A DNA stretch of 64,000 nucleotides from Bifidobacterium sp. N4G05 (GTDB lineage Bacteria; Actinomycetota; Actinomycetes; Actinomycetales; Bifidobacteriaceae): assembly GCF_002742445.1 (NCBI RefSeq), contig NZ_NJNQ01000003.1:62001-126000 (forward strand). Reading direction: 5' to 3'. The notes under the pieces were generated by a model. It made no database searches and was not told the origin of the DNA. It saw only the letters and a list, made by a program, of their open reading frames with translations. The position numbers were made by a program, and so were the translations under genes. Positions 8,333-14,472 of the stretch are shown here, in pieces (position 1 is the stretch's first letter; each line of letters opens with the position of its first letter).

Positions 8333-9745
8333 TCAATGTGCGATATGCAACCATGTGGAAGTTCCGATACGGGACCCATTGAAAATGGCACGCAATCCTA
8401 CAAATAACAGATTCACCGCAAGCCACAGCAATGCCATACGCAGCGCGGAAGACGCCTGCATCGCATCGCATATCCAACCAATCGCAGCAAGACAGGGTAC
8501 ATATATTGCAGCTGTCGCCGTACACGTCAATGCAAGATAACGGTAATCCCCTGCCCCAATCAAAATGCCATCAACAGCCCACATCCAACCAGCCAACGGC
8601 AATGTCACGCCAACAACCATCATACCGATGGTGATCAGATGCTGAATCTCAGTAGACTGCGAAAACAGCGGGGACGCACACCATCCGGCAATCATCAAAC
8701 CAATACCAATTACCGTTCCTCCGCATAATCCTGCCCTGCCAGCGATTCTCGTCAAACGCATGGCTTCATCCTCTTGACGGGCACCAATCTGCGCGGCGAC
8801 CAAAGTCTGACCAGCGATGCCAATGGCATCAAGCATATTCAGCACGAAATTCCAGCTGGAATTCACCACCTGATATGCGGCCAACACCTGCACACCCATA
8901 TGCGTGGCAAGCACCACATTCGCCACCAAACATGCACGCAACGCAAGCGTGCGCAAGAACAACACCGCACCATCGCCAGCACTGTTCAACACTCCTGACA
9001 AACGCGGCCGTAAACGGGCACCTTCCGCACGAGTCCACAACATCGCAGGAACAATAAGCAACACTGCCATGAACCATTGCGAAATCAGCGTGGCCACTCC
9101 AGACCCAAACACACCCCAACCGAATCCGAGAATAAACAGCAAATCCAGCAACGTATTGAGTATCGCACCCAGCGTAGCAGCTACCAACGTGATGCGAACC
9201 TTCTGCAGTCCGCGGAAAATACCGTTGGCCGCATACACCAGCAACATGCCGGGAATACCGAACACCACGGCACGCACGTAGTCAACCGCATTGTGCAAGA
9301 CGCTCCCCTGCGCCCCCATGGCCATGCACAACGGGCGTGCAATAACGAACAGCATCACAGACACCACCACGCCAATGATTCCAGCCAACCACAGGCCATC
9401 AATGCCTGCTTCCAAGCCTTCTCTCCGCTTGCCGGCGCCCAAAAGACGTCCCACCTGCGATGTGGTGCTATATGCAAGGAACACGCATAGCCCCACAACA
9501 GTGAGCACGATGGTTGACCCGACCGACAGACCGGCGAGCGCTTGCCCGCCAATATGCCCGACGATGGCGGTATCGATGAGTACGAATGCTGGTTCGGCGA
9601 TAAGTTGCCCGAATGTTGGTATGGCTAGTGTGAGAATGGTGCCGATAGTGGTGCATGATGCGTTGTTTGCGGTATCTGTTTCGTGAGTATTCTGCGAAGT
9701 TGATGTGATCATAATCGTAAGCGTCTGGCGTGTTAGGAACTGCAT
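8333..9745 (-). CDS. MATE-family multidrug/toxin efflux transporter (DinF-like)
   Basis: A polytopic membrane protein of about 470 residues with some twelve hydrophobic segments, the usual size and topology of MATE exporters. The N-terminal repeat opens with LAIPTFGQLIAEPAFVLIDTAIVGHIGG, in which the L-A-I-P, E-P and D-T-A-I-V-G-H-x-G positions are typical of the DinF branch. These proteins export cationic drugs or metabolites in exchange for sodium ions or protons. The start is uncertain: neither the ATG at 9745 (inside a CTGCA-TG-TGCAG palindrome) nor the ATG at 9712 has a good ribosome site. It stands alone at the left border of the accessory block; the substrate is unknown. Confidence 0.88.
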   Translation of the reverse strand: MQFLTRQTLTIMITSTSQNTHETDTANNASCTTIGTILTLAIPTFGQLIAEPAFVLIDTAIVGHIGGQALAGLSVGSTIVLTVVGLCVFLAYSTTSQVGRLLGAGKRREGLEAGIDGLWLAGIIGVVVSVMLFVIARPLCMAMGAQGSVLHNAVDYVRAVVFGIPGMLLVYAANGIFRGLQKVRITLVAATLGAILNTLLDLLFILGFGWGVFGSGVATLISQWFMAVLLIVPAMLWTRAEGARLRPRLSGVLNSAGDGAVLFLRTLALRACLVANVVLATHMGVQVLAAYQVVNSSWNFVLNMLDAIGIAGQTLVAAQIGARQEDEAMRLTRIAGRAGLCGGTVIGIGLMIAGWCASPLFSQSTEIQHLITIGMMVVGVTLPLAGWMWAVDGILIGAGDYRYLALTCTATAAIYVPCLAAIGWICDAMQASSALRMALLWLAVNLLFVGLRAIFNGSRIGTSTWLHIAH

Positions 9746-9860
9746 GTGCAGTGTAAGGTCACGTGTTTCATCATCGCCGTTGATTGCTCAGATTTTGGCT
9801 ATGTCTGTTTTGCGCTGTTGAGAATGTCGTTGAAGGTTTTTCGCTTATTGTCTGCATGAA

Positions 9861-9907
9861 AACATAGTCGAATCCGCCTCTACGGAGATGATGGATTCGA
9901 CTATGTT
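9861..9907. repeat. Perfect 15-base inverted repeat with 17-base spacer
   Basis: Left arm AACATAGTCGAATCC at 9861-9875 and right arm GGATTCGACTATGTT at 9893-9907 are exact reverse complements. The spacer contains a further CTC/GAG pairing. It lies between the divergent MATE gene and the small frameshifted gene that starts at 9984. There is no T-run, so it is not a normal terminator; it could be a leader hairpin, an operator or a recombination site. Confidence 0.85.
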
Positions 9908-9983
9908 GAAGTACAGATTGATTTCACCGTCAAGACCTTTGCGGCCGCGGCTCTCTGTGCCGTTCCCGCAATTAGGAGTAGCT

Positions 9984-10188
9984 ATGCGGAACAAGCGTTT
10001 TTCCTGGAAACGCGCCTTCGTCTCTCTCGCCATTTCGCTCGTCGTCTGTCTGCCCCATCATCGTTGTCATGGCAATCGTAACGAAACAGGAGCTTCCCGA
10101 ATTGTTCCTGAGATATCTCCCCGCCGAGACATCCGTACTGATCGTCCTCGCAGCAGCCATAGGATTCACGAACATGCGGAATACCTAA
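9984..10188 (+). pseudogene. Small two-helix membrane protein gene, frameshifted in a C4 run
   Basis: An excellent ribosome site (AGGAG five bases before ATG 9984) starts MRNKRFSWKRAFVSLAISLVV, a basic head with a hydrophobic helix. The frame then turns to hydrophilic nonsense at the CCCC run 10053-10056. Shifting by one base there restores a sensible second half (IIVVMAIVTKQELPELF..., then a second hydrophobic helix VLIVLAAAIGF) ending in TAA at 10186-10188. Joined, it would be a 67-residue basic, two-helix membrane protein. I do not recognise the family. It lies convergent to the response regulator gene. It is either a recent pseudogene or a one-base sequencing error. Confidence 0.6.
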
Positions 10189-10225
10189 GTTCATCCCGCA
10201 CCGGAGACCAGGTCAGGAACAGAAG

Positions 10226-10885
10226 TCAGTATCCGGCCTTGATGGCTGTGATGGTGAGCTCGCCGCGGTTAGTGTATCCGAGTGTGGTGAAGATCTCGGA
10301 TATGTAGGAGCGCACGGTGGCTTCGCTCAGACCGAGCCGTTTGGCGATGGTCTTGTTCGGCAGCGCCTGGATGAGCAGATCAAACGTGGTGCGCAGATAG
10401 CCCGGAAGGCGTTCCACCCTCTCGCGGAAGGCGTCATGTTTGGGATCGTTCTTCCCGGAGTTCAGATAGCTGTCGGCGAGGATACTGGTCGGGCGCGGTC
10501 CAAACACCGAGTATCCCGCGTGCGCTTGTCTAATCAGTTGGGCGAGTTGCGCGGAGGGGATGTCCTTGGTCAAGAACCCGCGCACGTTCAGAGCCAGCGA
10601 CCTGGCGAGCGATTCCTCATGCTCGAACACGGTGAGCATCACCACCACGACCGACGGATACAGCCTCGCCATCTCCTTGGCAGCCGCCAGCCCGTCGAGG
10701 ACGGGCATGTCCACGTCCAACAGGGCCACGTCCACGGCCCGTCTGGAAAGCTCGCGCAGAGCCATGCTGCCGTTCTCGGCGACGGCAACCACGTCGATGC
10801 CGTCTTGGCGGTCCAGCAGGCCTGCGAGCCCCTCACGGACGATCACGTCGTCGTCGGCAAGCAGGACGCGGATTGGTTCACTCAT
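10226..10885 (-). CDS. NarL/LuxR-type response regulator
   Basis: A 219-residue response regulator. The receiver domain has the acidic triad DDD at residues 11-13, phospho-acceptor Asp57 in ALLDVDMP, a switch threonine in VVVVMLTVFE and the lysine of LTKD. The C-terminal LuxR-type helix-turn-helix includes LPNKTIAKRLGLSEATVRSYISEIF, with the typical N-K-x-I-A-x-x-L-x-L-S-x-x-T-V pattern. The segment between the two domains is longer than usual. The start overlaps the end of the kinase gene by eight bases, so the pair is co-translated and should be a cognate two-component system. Target genes are not visible; the neighbouring secreted and membrane proteins are candidates (inference). Confidence 0.92.
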   Translation of the reverse strand: MSEPIRVLLADDDVIVREGLAGLLDRQDGIDVVAVAENGSMALRELSRRAVDVALLDVDMPVLDGLAAAKEMARLYPSVVVVMLTVFEHEESLARSLALNVRGFLTKDIPSAQLAQLIRQAHAGYSVFGPRPTSILADSYLNSGKNDPKHDAFRERVERLPGYLRTTFDLLIQALPNKTIAKRLGLSEATVRSYISEIFTTLGYTNRGELTITAIKAGY

Positions 10886-11993
10886 CAGCAGCCCCTTCCC
10901 CTTGGATTTTCGGATCCGGTATGGACGCGTTGACGATCCACCGTCCGGAACGCGAGACGAAGGACAACCGTCCTCCCTCGGACTCGATCCGCGACTTCAG
11001 GTTCGCAAGGCCGAAGCCTCCCGTTAGCGCGCAGTCCGAAGAGCTCCCGCTGATGTCGTTGGCCATCGTCAGCGACAGTCCCCCACCGTCGATCTCCGCG
11101 AACAGGTCTACCGTCGTCCCCCTCCGCGCGTATTTCAAAGCGTTCGCGGCGGTCTCGCTCACGAACAGTGATCCCGTGAGAATCGTCTGCCTCGAAATCT
11201 CGCCGTCGATGTCGCCCGGCATATGCGCATCCAACTCGAGTGCCCCTGATCGCAGCATCAGTCTGGATTCCTCCACGGCGGCCGCGAGACTCGGCGCTGC
11301 GGCGTCGAGGCTGAGTTCCGAGATCATAGGCCTGAGACGGCGTGAGGAATCGTGCGCGAGATCGACTATCGGAGCGATCTCGCCGGACAGGTCCGGGTGC
11401 GCGGCGGCGAGGCTCTCCAATGAGATGGAGATGCGGGCGAGGTCCCTGGCAATCGTGTCGTGCAATCCGGCGGCGAGCTTGGCCCGGACGGATTCCACGG
11501 CCCTGACCGTCCCCATCCGGGATTCCTCCAGCTCCCGCCGGGACAGTTCGGCCCCGTCCATGAACTTCCTGACCGCGAAGCCGACGACAACCGCGACGGA
11601 GGACAGCAAAACATCGCTGGCCATGCGGGCAAGCACGCTCCCGTTCTGCCAGAACATCAGCAGAACGTAGCCAGCGAGTAGCAGCGCAGCCTGAGCCGTG
11701 CGGTGACGGATGATCCACACAGCTGCAACCAGAAATACGCCAAGCACAGGAAATGCAAGCGAAGAGCTAAACGCCCCCATCGCGGCGAACACGGCTACAT
11801 ACAGCAAATCCCCTGTGATACCCAGCCAAGGTGCCACGGACAATAGGGCACACAGCGCGGCAAGTATCAGAATGTCGTGAGTTCCCAGCGGAGCTGAAAT
11901 CGCATGGAAGACGACCTCCAGAACCACGATAGACACCGACATAAACAGATATGACAGCCTAAACCCACGCGGATACGGACGCACGGCGTCCAA
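10878..11993 (-). CDS. Membrane sensor histidine kinase (HisKA_3 / NarL-partner class); start disrupted
   Basis: The open frame from a TTG at 11993 encodes 371 residues: five or six hydrophobic segments in residues 14-145 with almost no extracytoplasmic domain, a dimerisation/phospho-acceptor motif GLHDTIARDLARIS with His178, and an HATPase domain with Asn284 (ETAANALKYA), N312-D313 and GGFGLANLKSR near 325-335. The TTG has no ribosome site. A natural start, ATG 12018, overlaps the TGA of the upstream peptide gene and follows AGGA by seven bases, but a T9 tract (11992-12000) puts it one base out of frame; T8 would give MRSPSSFFLDAV... continuous with the kinase. Few-loop membrane sensors of this kind often sense peptides or membrane stress. 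Confidence 0.85.
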   Translation of the reverse strand: MDAVRPYPRGFRLSYLFMSVSIVVLEVVFHAISAPLGTHDILILAALCALLSVAPWLGITGDLLYVAVFAAMGAFSSSLAFPVLGVFLVAAVWIIRHRTAQAALLLAGYVLLMFWQNGSVLARMASDVLLSSVAVVVGFAVRKFMDGAELSRRELEESRMGTVRAVESVRAKLAAGLHDTIARDLARISISLESLAAAHPDLSGEIAPIVDLAHDSSRRLRPMISELSLDAAAPSLAAAVEESRLMLRSGALELDAHMPGDIDGEISRQTILTGSLFVSETAANALKYARRGTTVDLFAEIDGGGLSLTMANDISGSSSDCALTGGFGLANLKSRIESEGGRLSFVSRSGRWIVNASIPDPKIQGEGAADE

Positions 11994-12017
11994 AAAAAAA
12001 CGACGATGGTGATCTCA

Positions 12018-12218
12018 TCATTGCTTCCTGCAGATATCCAAACTCGGGAATAACTTGCACAGCAGATTGTCGTAACCGAGCACGGTCGCACGGGAAGACG
12101 AGTCCTGGTCCGGTTGGATAACGGAGGCATCGGCGGCGGGCGCTGCAGTCCCCCACCCCAGCGCGCATGCCGTAAGCAACACCGCAATCCGATAAGCCAT
12201 GGTCCTTCTTCTTCGCAT
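12018..12218 (-). CDS. Small secreted two-cysteine peptide, possible signal or antimicrobial precursor
   Basis: A 66-residue ORF with a strong ribosome site (GGAGG six bases before ATG 12218). The N-terminus MRRRRTMAYR is followed by a hydrophobic core IAVLLTACALGWGTAAPA and a likely signal-peptidase site near AADA-SV (residue 31). The mature part, about 35 residues, is polar with a C-terminal CKLFPSLDIC loop (two cysteines, eight residues between) and ends RKQ. No family is recognised. It is the first gene of a minus-strand unit with the histidine kinase and response regulator; its stop overlaps the kinase's natural ATG. Position and features suggest an extracellular ligand sensed by that kinase, but a small secreted accessory protein is equally possible. 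Confidence 0.6.
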   Translation of the reverse strand: MRRRRTMAYRIAVLLTACALGWGTAAPAADASVIQPDQDSSSRATVLGYDNLLCKLFPSLDICRKQ

Positions 12219-12554
12219 AACCGTCCTCCATTCCCCTCAATCATGAATAAATGCCTTATTTACCAGATGCTACACGGCGAAAACATATTCCGACACCGAC
12301 GAACATCAGGGTCGAATCCCGTCACCAGTCAGTACCGAACTACCCATATTCCATGATTCACTAAAGATATCTCTGCATCACAGCGTTCGAGAGGAGATGC
12401 CATGGAAAAGGTACCACTCTTATTGGCTGCGGAACCACACCATGAGCAGCCGAAATCTCTTGATGCAAAACGATATCCCTCTACAAAATCAGTTCACTGT
12501 TTCGAATGGTATGCGATTTCCAAAACCGAAGTTGCAATCAGGGAAGGAATCATA
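12219..12554. promoter_or_regulatory. Divergent intergenic region with a decayed gene start
   Basis: This 336-base region separates the peptide/kinase unit from the DUF2599-like gene and must carry promoters in both directions. Its right half (12377-12409) is the left copy of a 33-base repeat that includes a ribosome site and ATG. The ORF that follows, MEKVPLLLAAE..., is open into the DUF2599-like frame but loses any sensible character after about nine codons. I read it as the remnant of a duplicated small membrane-protein gene. Confidence 0.5.
12377..12409 (+). repeat. 33-base direct repeat, copy 1 (ribosome site plus gene start)
   Basis: The stretch beginning ATCACAGCGTTCGAGAGGAG and ending ATGGAAAA is identical to positions 13497-13529. 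It contains GAGAGGAG, a seven-base spacer and an ATG. In copy 2 this is the working start of a 58-codon membrane-protein gene; in copy 1 the gene behind it is degenerate. Confidence 0.95.
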
Positions 12555-13127
12555 ATGGAAAAACAAGCATTGGCAACATTGGCGACGATCACAGCAATCA
12601 GCGTCGCAATCATCACCCCGACCTCCGCACTGGCAGACGGCATGAAATACAATCAGGCAGTATATGAGGAAATAGGGATGGATAGATCGGAAGTGATTGA
12701 TTGGGTCCAGGATCCGAAGCGGAATGTATACGGGAAAACCGAGGATGAGACGATGCAATATCTCATTGCGTCGACAAAGGAAGAACAAACGTCCAACATC
12801 CGAATGGATACAACAGCCGCACGCGGTTCATGGTCCAATCAATGGTTTGCTAAGGGAGGCTGGATTGCACGTAATGGCATGTGGTCGTTATCCTTACAAC
12901 CCACTTGGTGGGCAGCAACGGCTACACCGACAAGATACTATTACGCAGAATCAGCATGGACAACGGTCCCTCCCCAGTTTAGCTCGAGTCGTCATTGGAC
13001 GGCCTATCCAACAGCTTCAAAAATGATGAAGGAACAATTCGACTGCCATGTCAGGTATGGCAATCTCAAAACACCGTATAACCTCGAACCATCCAGAACA
13101 TCGATAAGCCAAATTACCTGCAACTGA
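12555..13127 (+). CDS. Secreted protein, DUF2599-like
   Basis: A 190-residue exported protein. The start ATG at 12555 follows AAGGA by six bases; the frame is open upstream to 12402 but that part is the decayed repeat. A signal peptide (ATLATITAISVAIITPTSALA, cleavage near residue 28) leads to an acidic region with CXX-less sequence, then a Trp/Gly-rich domain: WSNQWFAKGGWIARNGMWSLSLQP, followed by an aromatic stretch and QFDCHVRYGNLKTPYNLEPSR near the end, with a final cysteine two residues from the C-terminus. The R-x-G-x-W-S-L-S-L-x-P and F-D-C-H ... N-L-E-P-x-R pattern matches my recollection of DUF2599. Function is unknown. It is followed after 15 bases by a membrane protein gene, probably co-transcribed. 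Confidence 0.75.
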   Translation: MEKQALATLATITAISVAIITPTSALADGMKYNQAVYEEIGMDRSEVIDWVQDPKRNVYGKTEDETMQYLIASTKEEQTSNIRMDTTAARGSWSNQWFAKGGWIARNGMWSLSLQPTWWAATATPTRYYYAESAWTTVPPQFSSSRHWTAYPTASKMMKEQFDCHVRYGNLKTPYNLEPSRTSISQITCN

Positions 13128-13142
13128 AGTAAGGACGGAATC

Positions 13143-13496
13143 ATGCGTAGCGAGTTCCCCGGTCTGTTGTATTGCACGGGTGCATTAATCGCAGTGGCCT
13201 CTTGGTCTCTTTTTATGTTCTCGAAAAAAGTTCATCGGGAAGGCCGAACGGTATCCATCCTGCGGCTGTCCGTCATTTGGATACCGTTCCTCGTGAGTTC
13301 GGCGCTGGCTCTCGCATCGTATCCGGTTTTTGAAATGTACTCAGGATCCATGGAGCCGGATGTTATCGATTTCTACAGTCAGCCGTTCATACGGCTACTG
13401 CCGGCAGCGACCTGCATAGTGAATCTGTGCGTATCGACATGCTGCTCCATGGCCCTTGTCAGCAAGCGCAGAAAAACCGAGCATCGAAACATCTGA
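13143..13496 (+). CDS. Small membrane protein, three helices, unknown family
   Basis: A 117-residue protein with hydrophobic segments near residues 7-27, 42-62 and 82-105, separated by a basic loop (SKKVHREGR) and an extracytoplasmic-looking loop with EMYSGSMEPDVIDFY; it ends in a basic tail (SKRRKTEHR). AAGGACGGAATC precedes the ATG. It lies 15 bases downstream of the DUF2599-like gene and 25 bases upstream of the next small membrane-protein gene, so the three look like one operon. I do not recognise it; a self-protection or export partner of the secreted protein is only a guess from context. Confidence 0.7.
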   Translation: MRSEFPGLLYCTGALIAVASWSLFMFSKKVHREGRTVSILRLSVIWIPFLVSSALALASYPVFEMYSGSMEPDVIDFYSQPFIRLLPAATCIVNLCVSTCCSMALVSKRRKTEHRNI

Positions 13497-13529
13497 ATCA
13501 CAGCGTTCGAGAGGAGATGCCATGGAAAA
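13497..13529 (+). repeat. 33-base direct repeat, copy 2
   Basis: Identical to 12377-12409, one kilobase upstream. Here it supplies the ribosome site and first codons (MEK) of the membrane-protein gene starting at 13522. The match ends at the fourth codon; beyond it both copies still read PLLL-A after a three-base gap, so the duplication was originally longer. Confidence 0.95.
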
Positions 13530-13698
13530 ACCGCTGCTTCTGCTGGCCTTGGTGCCGCTGGCCGTCGGACTGGTCCTGATATCCGTCGCAATCGGATCCA
13601 AAAAACTGGGAAGACACGCAAAAGGACTCTTTTTGCGTGTTTTCTCGGCGCTCATGGTTATTGCCGGCGCGTTGATCATCGCGAGCCAACTCGCATGA
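13522..13698 (+). CDS. 58-residue membrane protein, two helices
   Basis: A short ORF with a strong ribosome site (GAGAGGAG, seven-base spacing). It encodes two hydrophobic helices (PLLLLALVPLAVGLVLISVA near 4-23 and VFSALMVIAGALIIASQ near 40-56) joined by a basic loop SKKLGRHAKG. The length, low complexity and conserved ribosome site shared with an upstream remnant suggest a small duplicated family. No function is recognised; small two-helix proteins of this type next to secreted factors are sometimes immunity proteins, which is not shown here. Confidence 0.7.
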   Translation: MEKPLLLLALVPLAVGLVLISVAIGSKKLGRHAKGLFLRVFSALMVIAGALIIASQLA

Positions 13699-13813
13699 CA
13701 TCTCACGTTGCGGCTCGGCTTCCCGGCTATCGGCCGCGGCCATTCCACGGCTCTCTGCGTCATTACCGCAATCGCACCATCGCCGGTCTCAAGCCCATGA
13801 GACACTTGGAGCC

Positions 13814-14353
13814 ATGACTACAGTTATCATGCACACCACTGAAGGCGACATCAAGATCGACCTGTTCGACGACAAGACCCCGGAAACCGTGGCCAACTTC
13901 CTCGGCCTCGCCACCGGCGAAAAGGAATGGGCCGACCCATTCACCGGCCAGCCGAGCCACAAGCCGTTCTACGATGGTCTGACCTTCCACCGCATCATCA
14001 AGGATTTCATGATTCAGGGCGGCTGCCCGCTGGGCACCGGCACCGGCGGTCCAGGTTACAACTTCGATGATGAAATCGTTCCTGGTCTGACCTTCGATCG
14101 CCCGTACCTGCTGGCCATGGCGAATGCCGGCCTGCGCCGCGGCATGGACGGCAAGATCCACGGCACCAACGGCTCCCAGTTCTTCATCACCACCGTGCCG
14201 ACCGAATGGCTCAACGGCCATCACACCATCTTCGGCGAAGTCGCGGATGACGAGTCCAAGGCCGTTGTCGACAAGCTCGATTCCGTGGCAACCGATCGTT
14301 CCGACGCTCCGCTCGAGCCGGTCGGCATCACTTCCATCGAAGTGTTGAAGTAA
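13814..14353 (+). CDS. Peptidyl-prolyl cis-trans isomerase, cyclophilin type
   Basis: A 179-residue cytoplasmic cyclophilin. Recognisable are FHRIIKDFMIQGG (the Arg and Phe of the active site) near residues 58-70, a FDDEIVPGLTFDRP-type loop, LLAMANAG near 98-105, GSQFFITTVPT near 121-131 and W-L-N-G-H-H-T-I-F-G near 134-143, where the tryptophan is the cyclosporin-contact residue. It catalyses proline isomerisation during protein folding. No signal peptide. The ATG follows TTGGAG closely. A strong bidirectional terminator follows. Confidence 0.95.
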   Translation: MTTVIMHTTEGDIKIDLFDDKTPETVANFLGLATGEKEWADPFTGQPSHKPFYDGLTFHRIIKDFMIQGGCPLGTGTGGPGYNFDDEIVPGLTFDRPYLLAMANAGLRRGMDGKIHGTNGSQFFITTVPTEWLNGHHTIFGEVADDESKAVVDKLDSVATDRSDAPLEPVGITSIEVLK

Positions 14354-14380
14354 GTTTCGCATCAACAAGCTTCATAGCAA

Positions 14381-14420
14381 AATAATGAAAAGCCCCTCAC
14401 TTGAGGGGCTTTTCATTATT
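14381..14420. terminator. Bidirectional terminator between cyclophilin and rel genes
   Basis: Nineteen-base perfect arms (AATAATGAAAAGCCCCTCA and its complement) around a two-base centre, with A/T ends on both sides. It sits between convergent genes and should stop transcription from both. Confidence 0.95.
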
Positions 14421-14472
14421 TCCGAGAGGATCTGCAGCAGTTCAGATGAGTCTCACGACCGCACTGATTGTG

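Noticed and set aside
12307..12327. A T-arm-like string GGGTCGAATCCC followed by GTCACCA, resembling a tRNA 3' end that could mark an integration site
   Set aside because: The loop is one base short, the outer stem pairs do not form, and no anticodon or D-arm is found upstream.
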